Positions 43,389 through 52,744 of a stretch of DNA of 64,000 bases are shown in pieces (the first letter of the stretch is position 1; each line of letters begins with the position of its first letter). The notes under the pieces are model-generated. The model had not been told where the DNA came from. It searched no databases and was given only the letters and a program-made list of their open reading frames with translations. This DNA comes from Bradyrhizobium tropiciagri (GTDB lineage Bacteria > Pseudomonadota > Alphaproteobacteria > Rhizobiales > Xanthobacteraceae): positions 372,001 to 436,000 of the forward strand of contig NZ_JAFCKF010000007.1 of assembly GCF_018130545.1 (NCBI RefSeq). The letters are read 5' to 3'. A program made the position numbers and the translations under genes.

Positions 43389-44921
43389 TCACAACGGGAT
43401 CGTGTCGTGCTTGCGCCAGCGCGCGTCAACCGCCTTGGCGCGTAAGGCAGCGAAGGCGCGTGCGATGCGCTTGCGCGACGAGTGCGGCATGATCACTTCG
43501 TCGATGAAGCCGCGCTCGGCGGCAACGAATGGGTTGGCGAACCGCTCTTCGTATTCCGCAGTGCGGGCGGCGACCTTCTCCGGATTGCTGAGCTCGGAGC
43601 GGTAGAGGATTTCGGTCGCACCCTTAGCGCCCATAACCGCGATCTCGGCCGTCGGCCAGGCGTAGTTCACGTCGGCCCCGATGTGCTTGGACGCCATGAC
43701 GTCATAGGCGCCGCCATAAGCCTTCCGCGTGATTAGCGTCACCATCGGCACGGTCGCTTGCGAATAGGCGAACAGGAGCTTGGCGCCATGCTTGATGACG
43801 CCGCCATATTCCTGCGCCGTGCCTGGCAGGAAGCCGGGCACATCCACGAGCGTCAGGATCGGAATCGAGAAGGCATTGCAGAAGCGCACGAAGCGCGCCG
43901 CCTTGCGCGACGAGTCGATGTCGAGGCAGCCCGCCAGTACCATCGGCTGATTGGCGACGACGCCGACAGTCTGGCCTTCGAGGCGCATGAAGCCAGTAAT
44001 AATATTCCTTGCGAAGGCTTCCTGAATCTCGAAGAAATCGCCTTCATCGGCCAGCGCCAGGATCAGTTCCTTCATATCATAAGGCTTACTGGCGCTGTCA
44101 GGGATCAGCGTGTCGAGCCGCATCTCGATGCGCGAGGGGTCGTCGTAGAACGGGCGTACTGGCGGCTTCTCGCGATTGTTCAGGGGTAGGAAGTCGAACA
44201 TGCGGCGCACGCCTTCGAGCGCCTCGATGTCGTTGTCGTAGGCGCCGTCGGCGACGGAAGATCTCGACGTATGTGTCCGTGCGCCGCCCAGTTCTTCGGC
44301 CGTGACGATCTCGTTGGTCACCGTCTTCACGACATCCGGGCCGGTGACGAACATGTAGGACGAGTCGCGCACCATGAAGATGAAGTCGGTCATCGCCGGC
44401 GAGTAGACGGCGCCGCCAGCGCAGGGCCCCATGATGACCGAGATCTGCGGAATGACACCAGAGACCTCGGCATTGCGGCGGAACACTTCGGCATAGCCGG
44501 CGAGTGAGGCGACGCCCTCCTGGATACGCGCGCCGCCGGAATCGTTGAGTCCGATCACCGGCGCCCCGTTGCGCACCGCCATGTCCATGATCTTGCAGAT
44601 CTTCTGCGCATGCGTTTCCGACAACGAACCGCCAAGTACAGTGAAGTCCTGGCTGAAGACATAGACGATGCGGCCGTTGATCGTGCCCCACCCTGTCACG
44701 ACGCCGTCGCCGGCGACCTTCTGCGAAGCCATGCCGAACTCGGTCGTCCGGTGGGTAACGTACATGTCGTATTCCTCGAACGATCCCTCGTCGAGGAGCA
44801 CGTCGATGCGCTCGCGCGCAGTCAGCTTACCTTTGGCGTGCTGTGCATCGATGCGTTTCTGACCGCCGCCGAGGCGCGCCTCGTCCCGGCGTGCTTCAAG
44901 CTGTTCCAGGACTGCGCGCAT
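43389..44921 (-). CDS. pccB: Propionyl-CoA carboxylase beta subunit (carboxyltransferase)
   Basis: The 510-residue carboxyltransferase has tandem crotonase-like domains: [57 protein letters not shown] with its oxyanion-forming GG, and the C-terminal [20 protein letters not shown] and [20 protein letters not shown]. It transfers CO2 from carboxybiotin to propionyl-CoA. The ATG shares its A with the TGA stop of bioY (TGATG), an unusual pairing that ties biotin supply to a biotin-dependent enzyme. Confidence 0.96.
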   Translation of the reverse strand: MRAVLEQLEARRDEARLGGGQKRIDAQHAKGKLTARERIDVLLDEGSFEEYDMYVTHRTTEFGMASQKVAGDGVVTGWGTINGRIVYVFSQDFTVLGGSLSETHAQKICKIMDMAVRNGAPVIGLNDSGGARIQEGVASLAGYAEVFRRNAEVSGVIPQISVIMGPCAGGAVYSPAMTDFIFMVRDSSYMFVTGPDVVKTVTNEIVTAEELGGARTHTSRSSVADGAYDNDIEALEGVRRMFDFLPLNNREKPPVRPFYDDPSRIEMRLDTLIPDSASKPYDMKELILALADEGDFFEIQEAFARNIITGFMRLEGQTVGVVANQPMVLAGCLDIDSSRKAARFVRFCNAFSIPILTLVDVPGFLPGTAQEYGGVIKHGAKLLFAYSQATVPMVTLITRKAYGGAYDVMASKHIGADVNYAWPTAEIAVMGAKGATEILYRSELSNPEKVAARTAEYEERFANPFVAAERGFIDEVIMPHSSRKRIARAFAALRAKAVDARWRKHDTIPL

Positions 44922-45502
44922 CAGCGGTCAGCCTTGTCCGCGATGGCCTTCCAAGCCATCGGAAAGATGAGTGCAGCGAGCATCGCCTTGACCACGTCGC
45001 CGAGGACGAACGGCGTGAGGCCGTAGGCTATCACTGGTTTGTCGAAGCCGATCACCGTGCCGAGCCACGGCAGGCCGGTCAGGTAAATTGTCGCGGCGGC
45101 GACCAGTGCGGCAACCATCGCGGTCAGCGGTTGGCGATCCCATCCGCGCTGCGCGAACAGGCCGGCGACTACTGCCTGGACGAAGAAGCCGGCAAGGTAG
45201 CCGCCCGTCGGACCGACCATGTAGGCGAGGCCCAGCCCCTGCTGTGGCGTGCCTGCGAAAACCGGTAGGCCGACAGCACCTTGCGCAAGATAGAAAAGCA
45301 CGGCTGCCCCGCCGCGCACTGGACCGAGCGCGAGCCCCAAACCGATGGCAACGAAGGTCTGCATCGACAACGGCACAGGAAAGAAAGGCACCGTGACCTT
45401 CGCTGATAGCGTGAGCAGCAGCGATGCTGCGGCAACAGTCAGCGCATCCAGCGCCAGACCGGCAGGCGCACGCCGCCCTGCGATCGCTGTGAAGAGGGTC
45501 AT
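44921..45502 (-). CDS. bioY: Biotin transporter substrate-binding component BioY
   Basis: The 193-residue integral membrane protein has six hydrophobic segments with the family motifs [25 protein letters not shown]-like [10 protein letters not shown], and [19 protein letters not shown]. It captures biotin, alone or with an ECF energising module encoded elsewhere. ATG 45502 has GGGAGAAG before it; an upstream in-frame start at 45586 lacks this. It leads the operon bioY-pccB-pccA-mutase and is divergent from the XRE short-chain acyl-CoA regulator. Confidence 0.93.
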   Translation of the reverse strand: MTLFTAIAGRRAPAGLALDALTVAAASLLLTLSAKVTVPFFPVPLSMQTFVAIGLGLALGPVRGGAAVLFYLAQGAVGLPVFAGTPQQGLGLAYMVGPTGGYLAGFFVQAVVAGLFAQRGWDRQPLTAMVAALVAAATIYLTGLPWLGTVIGFDKPVIAYGLTPFVLGDVVKAMLAALIFPMAWKAIADKADR

Positions 45503-45598
45503 GATCTTCTCCCATCCCTGGCCCACATGAACATTGACCGATCGAATAGCTGCCGCCGTCCTTGCAGAAAACATTGAAATGGGCACAAAAGTATAATA

Positions 45599-45635
45599 TG
45601 CAAATATGCAAATTCATTTCTGCGAAATTGCAAAT
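45599..45635. promoter_or_regulatory. Duplicated operator for the XRE short-chain acyl-CoA regulator
   Basis: Two similar 15-mers lie in tandem, TGCAAATATGCAAAT at 45599-45613 and TGCGAAATTGCAAAT at 45621-45635, offset by 22 bases (about two helical turns). They resemble the TTTGCAAA-type boxes of RamB/PrpC-like regulators, whose family the adjacent gene belongs to. The second copy abuts its ATG, so repression by steric block is likely (inference). The bioY operon is 97 bp away. Confidence 0.7.
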
Positions 45636-47048
45636 ATGGCACCTCCTAAGCTTTACATTGGCCGCAAGATCCGGGAACTGCGCGAGGCCCACAACGCCAC
45701 GCAGGTCGTCTTCGCCGAGCGCCTCGGAATTTCGATCAGCTATCTCAATCAGGTCGAGAACAACCAGCGTCCCGTGTCGGCCGCAGTCCTGTTGGCTCTC
45801 GCTGAGAATTTCCAGATCGACATCGCCTCGATCTCAGCCAGCGACGGCGACAGGCTGCTCTCGGCCCTCAGCGAAGCGCTGGCGGATCCCCTATTCGACA
45901 ATTATTCGCCAAACCTTCAGGAACTTAAGTTGGTCACGCAGAACGCGCCGGGCTTCGCCCGTGCGCTGATCTCCTGTCATCAGGCCTATCGCCGCAACAG
46001 CGAGCAGTTGGCGAGTCTCGACGACACGCTGGGACATGGGGCGTCGGCTGCGGAGCCGACGCCCTACGAAGAGGTCCGCGACTTCTTCCATTTCGTCGAC
46101 AATTACGTACACGTCATCGACGTCGCGGCGGAACGGCTGGCAGCGGATTTGGGCATTGGTGAGCAGGAATCCAGCGCAGCGTTAGCTAAGCATCTTGAGA
46201 CCCGGCACGGCATACGTGTCGTCAACGCTGGCGCCGACGAGGACGTGATACGGCGCTTCGACGTCAACTCGCGACTGCTCTTTCTCAATCCGTATTCTCC
46301 GCCGGCTACTCGCACCTTCCAGACCGCCTTTCAGATTGGGCAGCTTGAGCTCGAGGCGGCGATCGCCGACATTATCCGAAAGGCGGACTTCCGCTCTGCC
46401 GAGGCGAAGGACATCTGCCGCGTCGGCCTGCTTAACTACTTCGCCGGCGCACTGGTGCTTCCCTACCAGGCCTTCCTCGCCGCCGCCAAGGAACTGCGCC
46501 ACGATCTCGAACTGCTCTGCGCGCGATTCGGCGCTGGCATGGAGCAGGTTGCGCATCGGCTGAGCACCCTGCAGCGACCAGGCCACAAGGGCGCGCCGAT
46601 CTTCTTCGCCCGTATCGACCGCGCCGGCAACATCACTAAGCGGCACAGCGCGGCCAAGCTGCAGTTCGCCCGCTTCGGTTCGGCCTGTCCGCTCTGGAAT
46701 GTACACCAGGCCTTCGAGACGCCAGGACGCATCATCCGCCAACTAGCTGAGACGCCCGACGGCGTCCGCTATCTGTGCATCGCCACGGAGATTTCCAAGG
46801 GCGGCCGCGGCTTCAACACACCGCATCAACGTTACGCCATCTCGCTCGGATGCGAGATCTCGTATGCTGGCGACTTCGTCTATGCCGATGGGCTCGAGCT
46901 CACGAACCGCGCCGCGTTCGAACCGATCGGCATATCCTGTCGCATCTGCGAGCGTCCACAGTGCCCTCAGAGAGCCGTTCCGCCTGTCAAGATCAGGCTA
47001 GTCATAGACCATCACAGACGTGGAGCGCTGCCCTACGCTTTGCCGTGA
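45636..47048 (+). CDS. Short-chain fatty acyl-CoA regulator, XRE family (ScfR/PrpC/RamB-like)
   Basis: The 470-residue protein has an N-terminal XRE helix-turn-helix (YIGRKIRELREAHNATQVVF, SISYLNQVENNQRPVS), a middle ImmA/IrrE-like peptidase-fold segment (about 170-290) without an intact HExxH, and a cysteine-bearing C-terminal domain (GISCRICERPQCPQR) typical of the short-chain acyl-CoA regulator family. ATG 45636 is preferred over 45606, because the latter would place the operator inside the coding region. It would control propionyl-CoA metabolism in response to propionyl- or methylmalonyl-CoA. Confidence 0.9.
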   Translation: MAPPKLYIGRKIRELREAHNATQVVFAERLGISISYLNQVENNQRPVSAAVLLALAENFQIDIASISASDGDRLLSALSEALADPLFDNYSPNLQELKLVTQNAPGFARALISCHQAYRRNSEQLASLDDTLGHGASAAEPTPYEEVRDFFHFVDNYVHVIDVAAERLAADLGIGEQESSAALAKHLETRHGIRVVNAGADEDVIRRFDVNSRLLFLNPYSPPATRTFQTAFQIGQLELEAAIADIIRKADFRSAEAKDICRVGLLNYFAGALVLPYQAFLAAAKELRHDLELLCARFGAGMEQVAHRLSTLQRPGHKGAPIFFARIDRAGNITKRHSAAKLQFARFGSACPLWNVHQAFETPGRIIRQLAETPDGVRYLCIATEISKGGRGFNTPHQRYAISLGCEISYAGDFVYADGLELTNRAAFEPIGISCRICERPQCPQRAVPPVKIRLVIDHHRRGALPYALP

Positions 47049-47089
47049 CTGACGAAGTCCGTGCTATCTGCTGTTCTCTCAGATCACCC

Positions 47090-47110
47090 GCGCCGAGCGC
47101 GCTTCGGCGC
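47090..47110. terminator. Possible stem-loop terminator after the XRE regulator
   Basis: GCGCCGA (47090-47096) pairs with TCGGCGC (47104-47110) around a seven-base loop, 42 bp past the regulator stop. No U tract follows, so it is a weak candidate. Confidence 0.3.
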
Positions 47111-47365
47111 AACAATCGCGCCGATATCGCCTAACGCGCTTGTGGCCGCCTGAGAACCGCGAGTGTCGGGGAATGGTACATGGGAGCTCAAGGTCCTGCC
47201 GAAGCCGGAGCACGTGCTCGGCCTGGAGTCCGTAGAGTTCAGTCTGGACTTGGATACGGTCTAACTTCGACATCCCTTTTGACAAAGCCCTCGGCCTCGG
47301 GTGAAGACGGGGGCTCGGGTCCCAAAATCTGAGGCCGCTAACCGGGTTTGAGTGAGGGCTGTCAG

Positions 47366-47618
47366 ATGATCACTCGACATGATGGGCTGAGAAAGACGGC
47401 GCTGGGCACGATGGCTCGGGGCGGTTCGGAGACCGAGTTCGCGAAAGCGAACGTCGTCATCGAGATCGACGAGGCGATAGAAGCGAGGTTTGACCCACGC
47501 CGAGGCCGCCCGGATCATGGAGATGCCGCTAAGCGCGCTTACCGAATCCCTGCGCGGCCACTCCGAACCCTACACCGTAGACCGCCTCAAAGAGCTTCTG
47601 AGCCGGCTTTCCGCCTGA
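47366..47618 (+). pseudogene. XRE/HigA2-like HTH protein remnant, copy B (frameshifted)
   Basis: The frame starting at ATG 47366 reads MITRHDGLRKTA and VVIEIDEAIEA, then a two-base deletion relative to copy A shifts it. In the next frame it continues LTHAEAARIMEMPLSALTES and ends RLKELLSRLSA with TGA at 47616. It is closely similar over its last 180 bases to the copy at 30355-30534 but retains an N-terminus. No toxin gene is adjacent. The rest of the 47049-47793 gap contains no gene I can support. Confidence 0.65.
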
Positions 47619-47793
47619 TCTAGAGCCGGGGCTCGGGCTGATAGCATCTCGACAAGCTCTCGCGCCCCTACCGGATGTTTCTTCCGTTGGACAGTGAACG
47701 ACGTGTCGATTACCCGGACGGTTGCCGCCTTTTGTCCAGGGCGGGCGCGGCGCCGGCCGAAGCCAAGCCTCGCCTGCTACGAATGACGTGCAT

Positions 47794-48894
47794 TCAGTTC
47801 ATTCGCACGATCGGCTTGATCGCGGCGCCGGTCTCGGAGTCGTGGATTGCCGCATTGATCTCATCGAGCGCGTAGAATTTGACGAGCTTGTCGAACGGGA
47901 AGCGGCCGGTTCGGTAGAGATCAATCAGTATCGGAATGAAGACGTCCGGATTGGAGTCGCCCTCGACGATGCCGATCAGGCGGCGCCCGGCGCTCATGAA
48001 GTGCGTCTCATTAAGGATAATCTCCGTATCCGGTCCTGACGCGCCTAGAATGCCGCAGGCGCCGCGCGGACCGAGGCTCTCCACGGCGCTGCGGATAACC
48101 GCAGGCAAACCCGTGGTATCGAGCGCGAAATTCAGGCCGGCGCCAGTAATCCGCATTATCTCCTCGACCGCATTGGTCTGGCGCGGATCGATCACATGCG
48201 TCGCCCCGAGCGATTTCGCGATCTCGAGCCTTGCCGGATTGGTATCAATCGCGATGATCGTGGTGGCGCCGACCACGTGTGCCGCCATCAGCGCCGACAG
48301 TCCGACTGATCCGGATCCGAACACCGCGAAAGATCTTCCCGCGGAGACTTTCAGCGCGTTCATTACCGCGCCGGCGCCGGTCTGCACGCCGCAGGCGAGC
48401 GGCCCGAGCAGTTCGAGCGGGACGTCGGATGCGACCTTCACCACATTGACCTCGTGGCAAATTGCGTGGGTCGCGAACGAGGACTGACCGAAGAAGTTGC
48501 CGTTGATCCGCGCGCCGTCCGCCGACAGCGCGCTCGATCCGTCCGCGCGCGTGGCGAAGAAGTTGCGCGGGAAGAATTCATGGCAATAGCTGATCGCGTG
48601 GTCCTGACAGCTCGGACACGCGCCGCAGGAATTGAAGATCATCACCACGTGATCGCCGGGCTTCACCTTGGTGATTGCTGCGCCGACCGCTTCCACGACG
48701 CCCGCGCCTTCGTGGCCGAGCACGACCGGCAGCGGCGTCGGCAGCATGCCGTCGCGAACGACGAGATCGGTGTGACAGACGCCCGTGGCCTTCACCTTGA
48801 CAAGAATTTCGTCAGGGCGCGGTGCTTCGAGGTCGATGGTTTCAAGGTTCAACGGCGCGCCCTTTTCGCGGGCGACGGCGGCACGGATCTTCAT
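47794..48894 (-). CDS. NAD-dependent zinc alcohol dehydrogenase, aryl-alcohol type (XylB-like)
   Basis: The 366-residue medium-chain dehydrogenase has the catalytic zinc ligands in ATGVCHTD and LGHEGAGVV, the four-cysteine structural zinc lobe [15 protein letters not shown], and an NAD-binding [15 protein letters not shown]. The [18 protein letters not shown] region with the loop [20 protein letters not shown] is typical of benzyl/aryl-alcohol dehydrogenases. It would oxidise an aromatic alcohol to the aldehyde used by the next enzyme. It lies 86 bases downstream of the aldehyde dehydrogenase gene, in one operon. Confidence 0.93.
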   Translation of the reverse strand: MKIRAAVAREKGAPLNLETIDLEAPRPDEILVKVKATGVCHTDLVVRDGMLPTPLPVVLGHEGAGVVEAVGAAITKVKPGDHVVMIFNSCGACPSCQDHAISYCHEFFPRNFFATRADGSSALSADGARINGNFFGQSSFATHAICHEVNVVKVASDVPLELLGPLACGVQTGAGAVMNALKVSAGRSFAVFGSGSVGLSALMAAHVVGATTIIAIDTNPARLEIAKSLGATHVIDPRQTNAVEEIMRITGAGLNFALDTTGLPAVIRSAVESLGPRGACGILGASGPDTEIILNETHFMSAGRRLIGIVEGDSNPDVFIPILIDLYRTGRFPFDKLVKFYALDEINAAIHDSETGAAIKPIVRMN

Positions 48895-48980
48895 CCTGGG
48901 TCTCCAGACGTCAGACGTTGCAAGGCGGATGGCTTCCGGCGCGCGAGAGGTGCCGGAAGCCATCCGATTGTGCGAGATGC

Positions 48981-50456
48981 TCAGAACGGATAGGGCGTCG
49001 CCTGCGGCTTCTCCGAGGTCCACACCCACTGCGTGAACTCTTCCCAGATTGCCGGGCCGCTAATGCGGCTGCCGTTCCCGGATCGGCCGCGCCCGCCGAA
49101 CGGTGCGAACGGCCCGCCGTTGACGGTCTGATCGTTGATGTGGAGCTGGCCTACCGTGAGGCGATCGCCGATAGCCCGCGCCCGCGCGACCGAACCGGAA
49201 ATCACGCCGGCGGCGAGGCCATACTCGGAGCGGTTGGCAAGCTCGACCGCCTCATCGTCGGTGGCAAAGCTGACGAGGCATGCAACGGGCCCGAAGATTT
49301 CCTCCTCGAACGCGCGCATGCCGGGCTTCACACCAGCCAGCACCGTCGCCTGGTAATAGCGGCCGTCGTGGACACCGCCGGCGAGCAGCCGCGCGCCCTT
49401 CGCCACCGCGTCGTCGACAATCGCCTGGATCTTCGTGACCTGTGCGTCGCTGATGATGGGGCCGAGCGCGACCTGGCCGGACGACGGATCGCCCGCCGGG
49501 AGATGCCGCGCCTTCTCGGCGACCTTCGTCGCCAGCGTTTCGGCGATATTCGCGTGTGAGAGCACTAGACCGGTCGACATGCATATCTGCCCCTGATGCA
49601 GGAACGCGCCCCAGGCTGCGTTGGACGCCGCGACGTCGATATCGGCATCGTCGAGCACGATCAGCGAATTCTTGCCGCCGAGTTCGAGCTGCACCTTCTT
49701 GAGATGGCGACCGGCGACCTCGCCGACCTTGCTGCCGCCTTCCGCCGAGCCGGTGAAGGAGATCATCGCGATGTTGGGATCGACGCACATCGCCTCGCCC
49801 GCCGCCGCGCCGCCCGGCACGACCTGCAGCACGCCCCTAGGCAGGCCCGCGTCCTCGAAGATGCGCGCGATGATGATACCGCCGGACACCGCGGTGCGGG
49901 GATCGGGCTTATGGACCACGGCGTTGCCCACGGCGAGCGCCGCGGCGATGGCACGGATGGACAGCACCAGCGGGAAGTTGAATGGCGAAATCACGCCGAC
50001 CACCCCATGGGGCACGCGCTTCGCTGTGTTCGACCGCCCCGGTTCCATTGACGGCAGCATGATCCCGTTGGGCTCGATCGCGATCGCCGCCGCATGGCGC
50101 ACGAACGCCGCTCCGTGCTCGATCTCGATCGCAGCCTTGGGCTGGATTGAGCCGCTCTCGCGCATGATCCAACCGATCAGCTCCTCGCCGTTCTGCTCGA
50201 GCAGATCGGCCGCCTTGCTGAGGATCGCCGCGCGCTCCTGCGGCAACTTCGCAGCCCATGCGGGTTGGGCTTGGCGCGCCTCGCGTGCCGCCTTCGCGAT
50301 GTCCTTCGGATCGGCTATGCCGACCGAACCGAGCACCGCGCCCGTCGCCGGGTCGCTGATTTCCATCACGCCGCCGTCGGTTGCACTCCACTCGCCCAAA
50401 AAAGCCTTACCGCGCCAACGATCGACCGCAATGAAATCGCGAGCCTGCATGTTCAT
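48981..50456 (-). CDS. Benzaldehyde-type aldehyde dehydrogenase (XylC-like)
   Basis: The 491-residue aldehyde dehydrogenase has the NAD loop VGVISPFNFPLVLSIRAIAA, FTGSAEGGSKVGE, the general-base glutamate in LELGGKNSLIVL and the catalytic cysteine in HQGQICMSTG, ending with GGRGRSGNGSRISGPAIWEE. Sequence features such as the QARDFIAVDRWRGKAFLGEW start resemble benzaldehyde dehydrogenases. It is preceded by GGAGGGAGG. A near-consensus sigma-54 promoter lies about 200 bp upstream, and the XylR-type activator is divergent. Confidence 0.93.
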   Translation of the reverse strand: MNMQARDFIAVDRWRGKAFLGEWSATDGGVMEISDPATGAVLGSVGIADPKDIAKAAREARQAQPAWAAKLPQERAAILSKAADLLEQNGEELIGWIMRESGSIQPKAAIEIEHGAAFVRHAAAIAIEPNGIMLPSMEPGRSNTAKRVPHGVVGVISPFNFPLVLSIRAIAAALAVGNAVVHKPDPRTAVSGGIIIARIFEDAGLPRGVLQVVPGGAAAGEAMCVDPNIAMISFTGSAEGGSKVGEVAGRHLKKVQLELGGKNSLIVLDDADIDVAASNAAWGAFLHQGQICMSTGLVLSHANIAETLATKVAEKARHLPAGDPSSGQVALGPIISDAQVTKIQAIVDDAVAKGARLLAGGVHDGRYYQATVLAGVKPGMRAFEEEIFGPVACLVSFATDDEAVELANRSEYGLAAGVISGSVARARAIGDRLTVGQLHINDQTVNGGPFAPFGGRGRSGNGSRISGPAIWEEFTQWVWTSEKPQATPYPF

Positions 50457-50652
50457 CGAAATATCCTCCCTCCGCCTCGTGCGGATAGATTAACTGTGCG
50501 GTCGTTGCGACCGCGGCTTGCCGTGCCGGGGAGAAAGAGGGGCAAGACGGTTTTGCTGTACGCCGTGCGGCCGTCGGCGCGTGCCGCACGCATGGTCGAG
50601 ACCGTGGATCGGTCTTCTTGCTTCGCTTCCTCCCGCGAACGGTTCAGCAGTT

Positions 50653-50668
50653 AGCAAGACAGGTGCCA
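50653..50668 (-). promoter_or_regulatory. Sigma-54 (-24/-12) promoter for the aldehyde/alcohol dehydrogenase operon
   Basis: On the minus strand the sequence reads TGGCAC-CTGTC-TTGCT, the consensus TGGCAC-N5-TTGCW. It faces the aldehyde dehydrogenase gene (start 50456), leaving a leader of about 185 bases. The adjacent divergent gene encodes a sigma-54 activator with an intact GAYTGA loop, so the promoter and activator fit together. Confidence 0.8.
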
Positions 50669-50704
50669 GTCAAAGCTGTCCACCCAGGACGACCTCTCGT
50701 TTCT

Positions 50705-50727
50705 TGAAATTATCTAGATATAACAAA
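50705..50727. promoter_or_regulatory. Candidate upstream activating sequence
   Basis: A perfect 10-bp palindrome TATCTAGATA (50712-50721) is flanked by TTG and CAA at matching distances, giving a 23-bp dyad 40-60 bp beyond the -24 element. It would suit binding of the activator encoded at 50835. It differs from the XylR consensus UAS (TTGATCAATTGATCAA), so the assignment is tentative. Confidence 0.4.
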
Positions 50728-50834
50728 TACGTACGGGCAAGCCAACAATATCGGGACGCTCGCTGCAATGGGGCTTCCATCGTGCAGTTTTCCTGAAATA
50801 ATGAAGTCCCCTCCAGAAGAGATTTCACCATTTC

Positions 50835-52631
50835 ATGAAGACCGAGGCGCCGACGGCGGAGCGTGACTCCCGGATTTCACTGGCGGAAGCGTCCCGCCGC
50901 GCCGCCCGCATTCTCACGCGCGGCGCCAGCAGCGAGCTCGACACGCGGGCAGCTCCGACTTTCGACGATCTCGCCGAGTCGCTGCATTTCGCGCTCGGCA
51001 ACGGCCGCATCTGGCTCAACGACCAGCGCATGGTGCTGATGCAGTCGCAGGTGCTCGGCCGCCTGCGTACCGAGATCATCGACGCGTTCGGATTAGAGAC
51101 CGCCAAGGCGCTGTTCATGCGCGTGGGCTATATGCAGGGCACACGGGATGCGGCCCTCGTTCAGAAGCACTTCCCTAATGAGGACCTCACCCACGCACTC
51201 GCGGCAGGACCACGCGTTCATACGCTAGAGGGTTTCGTCAAGGTCACCACGCGGCATTTCGAGTTCGATCGCGATAAGGGCATCTATTTCGGCGAGTTCT
51301 ATTGGGACGATTCATCTGAAGCCGCCGAACATGTCGCAAGCTACGGCATCTCGACTGAGCCGGTCTGCTGGATGCAAGTCGGCTATCCATCCGGCTACAC
51401 CACCAAGCTTTTCGGAAGTCCGGTGATCTTCCGGGAGATCGAGTGCGCTGGCATGGGGGCGCCGCGCTGCATCATCGTTGGTCAGCATGCGGATGCATGG
51501 GGCGACGATGCACCCGAACGCAACTACTTCGGCCTCGAATGGAAGGGCCGTCCCGTTCAAGCGATCAGCAAAGCTCCGATCGCAACGGACGGCAGTCCGG
51601 TGCTCGCCAGCGACAGCGACACGGTCGCGGTCGGCGTCTCAGCCGCCTTCGTTCGCACGCGCCGTCAGCTCGAGCGCGTCGCTGAGACCGACGCCACTGT
51701 CCTGTTTGTCGGAGAGTCGGGCGTCGGTAAGGAGCTGTTCTCCAACCAGCTTCACGCGATGAGCCGGCGCAGCGCTGGCCCCTTTGTTGCGATCAACTGT
51801 GCTGCAATTCCGGAACAACTCGTCGAGTCCGAATTGTTCGGGGTTGAGAAAGGAGCCTATACGGGAGCGATAGCTTCCCGCGCCGGTTATTTCGAACGGG
51901 CATCCGGCGGCACGCTGTTCCTCGACGAGATTGCCTCACTCACCTATTCGGCGCAGGGCAAGGTGCTGCGGGCGCTGCAGGAACGTAAGATCGAACGCGT
52001 CGGTGGCACGAAGACGATCTCGCTCAACGTCCGCGTCGTGGCGGCTTCCAATGTCGACCTCACCGCAGAAGTTGCGGCCGGCCGCTTCCGGCAGGATCTC
52101 TATTTTCGGCTTTGCGTGTTTCCGGTCGCCATTCCGCCGCTGCGCGAGCGCCGCGACGATATCCCTTTGCTCATGGCGCATTTCCTCGGCCTTTATCGTA
52201 CTCGCCACGGGCGGCATCCGACCGGCTTCAGCCGTCGTGCAACCGAGGCGCTGCTGAAATACGACTACCCCGGGAATATCAGGGAGCTTCAGAACCTGAT
52301 TGAACGCGGCGTGGTCTACGCGGACGACGGCGGCGTCATCGACATCGGTCACCTCTTCAGCGGCACTGAACTACTTCCGCCGTTTTCGGTCCAATTGACG
52401 ACGGAAGGCCGACTCGCGCGCACGCCAATGCGCGAACACGACCAACCTGTGACGGAGGAACCAATCGCCTCGTCGGTCGAAGCCGGCGCGTCATTCGCCG
52501 AGGTGGAACTTGCAACGTATCGCTCTGCGCTGGCGCAGACAGGTGGCAACGTGTCGGCTGCCGCACGGCTCTTGAAGATCAGTAGACCCAAACTGGAATA
52601 CAGACTTCGCCGCGTCGGCTTAAGACCGTAG
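50835..52631 (+). CDS. Sigma-54-dependent activator, XylR/DmpR type (effector domain, V4R, AAA+, Fis HTH)
   Basis: The 598-residue protein has an XylR_N aromatic-effector domain (about 40-165), a V4R domain (about 165-210, with EIECAGMGAPRCIIVG), an AAA+ domain with Walker A GESGVGKE (293-300), GAYTGA at 340-345 (the sigma-54-contacting loop, Tyr for the usual Phe), Walker B LFLDEI, and a C-terminal Fis-type HTH. It would bind an aromatic effector directly and drive the sigma-54 promoter at 50653. It is divergent from the aldehyde/alcohol dehydrogenase operon, its likely target. Confidence 0.94.
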   Translation: MKTEAPTAERDSRISLAEASRRAARILTRGASSELDTRAAPTFDDLAESLHFALGNGRIWLNDQRMVLMQSQVLGRLRTEIIDAFGLETAKALFMRVGYMQGTRDAALVQKHFPNEDLTHALAAGPRVHTLEGFVKVTTRHFEFDRDKGIYFGEFYWDDSSEAAEHVASYGISTEPVCWMQVGYPSGYTTKLFGSPVIFREIECAGMGAPRCIIVGQHADAWGDDAPERNYFGLEWKGRPVQAISKAPIATDGSPVLASDSDTVAVGVSAAFVRTRRQLERVAETDATVLFVGESGVGKELFSNQLHAMSRRSAGPFVAINCAAIPEQLVESELFGVEKGAYTGAIASRAGYFERASGGTLFLDEIASLTYSAQGKVLRALQERKIERVGGTKTISLNVRVVAASNVDLTAEVAAGRFRQDLYFRLCVFPVAIPPLRERRDDIPLLMAHFLGLYRTRHGRHPTGFSRRATEALLKYDYPGNIRELQNLIERGVVYADDGGVIDIGHLFSGTELLPPFSVQLTTEGRLARTPMREHDQPVTEEPIASSVEAGASFAEVELATYRSALAQTGGNVSAAARLLKISRPKLEYRLRRVGLRP

Positions 52632-52744
52632 CGCCCCCCTCAAACGCCGGCGCGACGTCACGTCAGGCATGTCGCGTTTGACCGGACCTCGGCATCACAG
52701 AGCCTCGTTCTACGGAACGATGGAGCAGACGACGCTGATGCGGT

